From contig DASRDS010000236.1 in NCBI GenBank assembly GCA_035652495.1, forward strand, positions 1 to 64,000: a DNA stretch of 64,000 nt, read 5' to 3'. A program made the translations under genes and the position numbers. Each line of letters opens with the position of its first letter. Position 1 is the first letter of the stretch. Below are positions 61,755 to 64,000 of the stretch, one piece after another. The stretch comes from DASRDS01 sp035652495 (lineage in GTDB: Bacteria; Gemmatimonadota; Gemmatimonadetes; Gemmatimonadales; Gemmatimonadaceae). The notes under the pieces are model-generated. The model ran no database searches. It saw nothing but the letters and a program-made list of their open reading frames with translations, and was not told the origin of the DNA.

Positions 61755-63023
61755 ATGACGACTAGGGCGGGGAGGGCGATAGCCGGGAATGTGATATGGG
61801 CGATCATGACGACCGCCTGTGTCGGTCATGGACCGGGCGAGGATCCACCTCCCGCCCACCATGGCGCTCACGTCCGGCCGGGGATTACCGTGCTGCTGCA
61901 GGATAGCATGGCGCTCGTCCGGGGCAAGCGGATAGCCCTGATCACTAACCAGACTGGCGTCAACGAGCACGGGGTCTCGGACATCGATCTGCTGGCCCGG
62001 GCCGACCTCCATCTCGTCCGCATTTTCTCGCCGGAGCACGGGCTCCGGGGGCGCGAAGACCGCATGTTTGTGGGCAACGCCACCGACTCCGCGACAGGTC
62101 TGCCGGTCTACTCCCTCTATGGGAAAACGATCCTCGCGCCGCCGGACTCGCTGCTCACGGATCTCGACTTTCTGGTCTTCGATCTCCAGGACGTCGGGGT
62201 GCGCACTTGGACCTACGTCGGGACACTGGTGAAGGCCATGCGCGCGGCGGCCCATGCGCATGTGGCCGTCGTCGTGCTCGATCGGCCAAATCCGTTGTCC
62301 GGCGCGTACGTGCAGGGTGCCATACTGGACAGCGCGATTGCGGACACCGCCGGCCCTTTTGCGCTGTTTCCGATGCCACTTCGCCATGGGCTGACCATGG
62401 GTGAGTTGGCTCGGTTCTACAATGACACGTTAGGGCTGCACGCCACCTTGCATGTTATCCCGGCGCGCGGGTGGCGTCGGGATCTCTGGTTCGACGAGAC
62501 GCATCTGCCGTTCGTCCCACCTTCTCCCAACTTGCCCTCGTTTGCCAGCGAGATCACGTATCCCGCTATCGTACCCTTCGAGAGCACCAATATCTCCGTC
62601 GGTCGCGGCACGCCTCAGGCTTTTCAGCAGCTCGGCGCTCCTTGGCTCGACGCAGGGGCCGTGGTGAGTCAGCTTGCGACTTTGAGTCTGGCCGGCGTGC
62701 ATTTTCACGCTACCGAATTCACGCCCGACCATCCGACGGACGGCAAATACGCTGGCCGCCGCGTGAACGGGATTCGGGTTGAGGTGACCGATAGGGATCG
62801 CCTCGATGTGGGACGAATAGGCGCAGCGCTGCTGTGGGCGATAGCGCGTGTGAATCGCGACTCGTTGAGGGTCGACACGGCGGGATTCGATCTGAGATTT
62901 GGGAGTCCCAGCCTGCGGGCGACGCTGATCAATGGTACCGATCCCGATGCGGCGCTGGATAAGACGCTCCCATCCGACTTAGCGTTCGAGCGCCGCTCCA
63001 GGCGCTTCTGGTTGTATCATTAG
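61755..63023 (+). CDS. namZ: Exo-beta-N-acetylmuramidase NamZ-like (DUF1343)
   Basis: A ~422-residue exported protein of the DUF1343 family. The signature elements are RIALITNQTGVNEHG, RIFSPEHGLRG, FDLQDVGVRTWTYV and LDRPNPLSG. NamZ, the described member from Bacillus subtilis, releases MurNAc from the non-reducing end of peptidoglycan fragments. The N-terminus has a hydrophobic stretch with a Cys (MTTACVG) that may be a weak lipobox. ATG at 61755 is chosen; it is divergent from the symporter. Fits the salvage group. Confidence 0.88.
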   Translation: MTTRAGRAIAGNVIWAIMTTACVGHGPGEDPPPAHHGAHVRPGITVLLQDSMALVRGKRIALITNQTGVNEHGVSDIDLLARADLHLVRIFSPEHGLRGREDRMFVGNATDSATGLPVYSLYGKTILAPPDSLLTDLDFLVFDLQDVGVRTWTYVGTLVKAMRAAAHAHVAVVVLDRPNPLSGAYVQGAILDSAIADTAGPFALFPMPLRHGLTMGELARFYNDTLGLHATLHVIPARGWRRDLWFDETHLPFVPPSPNLPSFASEITYPAIVPFESTNISVGRGTPQAFQQLGAPWLDAGAVVSQLATLSLAGVHFHATEFTPDHPTDGKYAGRRVNGIRVEVTDRDRLDVGRIGAALLWAIARVNRDSLRVDTAGFDLRFGSPSLRATLINGTDPDAALDKTLPSDLAFERRSRRFWLYH

Positions 63024-63049
63024 GCTCCCATTACCAGCGAGGACTGTAC

Positions 63050-63391
63050 ATGCGCAGAGCTCTCGTCGCGTTCGCGCTCGTGACCGTGGTGGCCGCGTGT
63101 CACCGGAAGGTGGATACGGCCTCTCCGGCTCCGGCCAAGGAACCGCCGGGACCGACCTACACGCTGACCGTGACCAACAACCTGACGAAGTCCGTGAACG
63201 TCTACGTCACGAACGGCGGCGTCGACACTTTCCTGCGGCAGGTCCAGCCGACGAGCACGGAACAGCTGCCGGTGAAGGGGATCCCGGCCAACACGCCGGT
63301 CACGCTGAAAGCAACCACCGCCGACGGCTCGAGCACATACACGAAGGCGAACGTCTCGCTCGCCAACAACTACACGTGGGTCGTGCCGTGA
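63050..63391 (+). CDS. Small lipoprotein
   Basis: A 113-residue lipoprotein (LVTVVAACH, Cys 17) with a short linker and one beta-sandwich-like domain (YTLTVTNNLTKSVNVYVT, VTLKATTADGSSTYTK). It resembles small immunoglobulin-like domain proteins. It follows namZ by 26 bases on the same strand. No function is known. Confidence 0.7.
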   Translation: MRRALVAFALVTVVAACHRKVDTASPAPAKEPPGPTYTLTVTNNLTKSVNVYVTNGGVDTFLRQVQPTSTEQLPVKGIPANTPVTLKATTADGSSTYTKANVSLANNYTWVVP

Positions 63392-63417
63392 GTTAATTTT
63401 TTGCGAGGGGCTCCAGC

Positions 63418-64000
63418 ATGAAACGTCTGTGGACTGCCATCAAGGATGGGTACGTTCGCCTGCTGGAGCCGCTCGCCGCGTTTCTGGTTCGTCATGACGT
63501 CAATCCCAACCTCATCACCACGTTTGGCACGGTCTGCTCCATCATCGGCGGATGCATCTACGGCTCGGGGCACATCCGTACCGGTGGTTGGTGGCTCGGT
63601 GTGACCGCGCTGTTTGACGTCCTCGACGGCACCGTTGCCCGGCGCACGGGACGCAGCTCGGCGTTCGGCGCCTTTTACGACTCGACGCTCGACCGTATCG
63701 CCGACGGCGCCGTGATGTCCGGGCTCGCGTTCTTTTACGCGACCAGCAAGCCGCACGGCAATATTCCCATGATCGCCGTGTGCCTCATCGGTCTGGTCGG
63801 CGGCTTCATGGTCTCGTACACGCGCGCGCGTGCCGATTCCCTCGGCGTCAACGCCAAGGTCGGCTTCATGCAGCGCCCCGAGCGTGTCGTGCTGCTCTCC
63901 GCGCCGCAGGCCTTCTTTGGCCTCGCGCTCGATGGCTGGGTTCTGGCCGCCATCATCATCTCGCTTACCGTCACCTCTTGGGCTACCGCCATTCATCGCA
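63418..64000 (+). CDS. CDP-alcohol phosphatidyltransferase (3' end outside window)
   Basis: The first ~194 residues of a membrane phosphatidyltransferase. The active-site signature D-x2-D-G-x2-A-R-x8-G-x3-D-x3-D is complete: DVLDGTVARRTGRS, then FGAFYDSTLDR. Hydrophobic segments follow. It makes a phospholipid from CDP-diacylglycerol and an alcohol such as glycerol phosphate or inositol phosphate; the alcohol cannot be decided. GCGAGGGG before ATG at 63418 supports the start. The gene runs off the window. Confidence 0.9.
   Translation, partial: MKRLWTAIKDGYVRLLEPLAAFLVRHDVNPNLITTFGTVCSIIGGCIYGSGHIRTGGWWLGVTALFDVLDGTVARRTGRSSAFGAFYDSTLDRIADGAVMSGLAFFYATSKPHGNIPMIAVCLIGLVGGFMVSYTRARADSLGVNAKVGFMQRPERVVLLSAPQAFFGLALDGWVLAAIIISLTVTSWATAIHR

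Noticed and set aside
1..64000. tRNA, rRNA or riboswitch genes
   Set aside because: I looked for cloverleaf ends, the GGTTCGA-type arm and conserved riboswitch cores and found none that I can support.

Overview
The window is a GC-rich bacterial chromosome segment with about 60 protein genes, no RNA genes and no recognisable insertion sequences. The gene content suggests a diderm soil-type heterotroph. It has a Pal lipoprotein, a TonB-dependent receptor, ExbB/ExbD/TonB, many lipoprotein signals, an ECF sigma factor of the Sig-70_X6 type beside a TPR-bearing Ser/Thr kinase, and a large HEVGH secreted metalloprotease. This combination is typical of Gemmatimonadota or Acidobacteriota. I favour Gemmatimonadota, but that is inference; no marker gene is present to prove it.

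Layout. 0-6.4 kb: the tail of a glycosyltransferase, a phosphotransferase, a hybrid-free sensor kinase and a CbbQ/NorQ-CbbO/NorD type ATPase/VWA pair. 6.4-15.3 kb: an S9 peptidase, three alpha/beta hydrolases, two small paralogous hypotheticals, a Cys/His-rich exported protein with an outer-membrane protein, and an SDR reductase. 15.3-20.2 kb: a heme-type uptake operon (TonB receptor, binding protein, permease, ATPase) with an odd start codon and an overlapping signal-peptide region. 20.2-27.5 kb: small accessory genes, CtaG, TetR, a nickel/cobalt transporter, a hydrogenase-locus-type orphan protein and an intact NarL regulator next to a decayed sensor kinase. 27.5-27.9 kb: two ~15-bp-period tandem repeat arrays with no coding role I can see.

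28-34.5 kb is regulatory: TPR protein, lipoprotein, sigma-54 activator with a pseudo-receiver, ECF sigma factor and Ser/Thr kinase. 34.6-42.6 kb holds a diheme peroxidase, a sensor kinase, a methyltransferase, ChaB, Pal, the metalloprotease, a peroxiredoxin and Hsp20. 42.7-47.6 kb contains two complete two-component systems; the first has an NtrC-like regulator whose sigma-54-contacting GAFTGA loop is changed. 47.7-50.9 kb is a complete TonB-ExbB-ExbD-ExbD-TonB-like operon that could energise the receptor at 18-20 kb.

50.9-57.3 kb is a tight membrane operon: two APC amino-acid permeases and a dicarboxylate/glutamate symporter around a proton-pumping pyrophosphatase with K+-independent signature residues. 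57.2-63.0 kb looks like an amino-sugar or peptidoglycan-fragment salvage group: a NamZ-like exo-muramidase, two sodium:solute symporters, an ErpA iron-sulfur carrier and a BadF/NagK-type kinase. The window ends inside a CDP-alcohol phosphatidyltransferase. The points most worth following are the salvage group, the altered GAFTGA activator, the repeat island beside the dead kinase, the non-canonical starts of two transport genes, and the orphan hydrogenase-locus protein with a nickel transporter.
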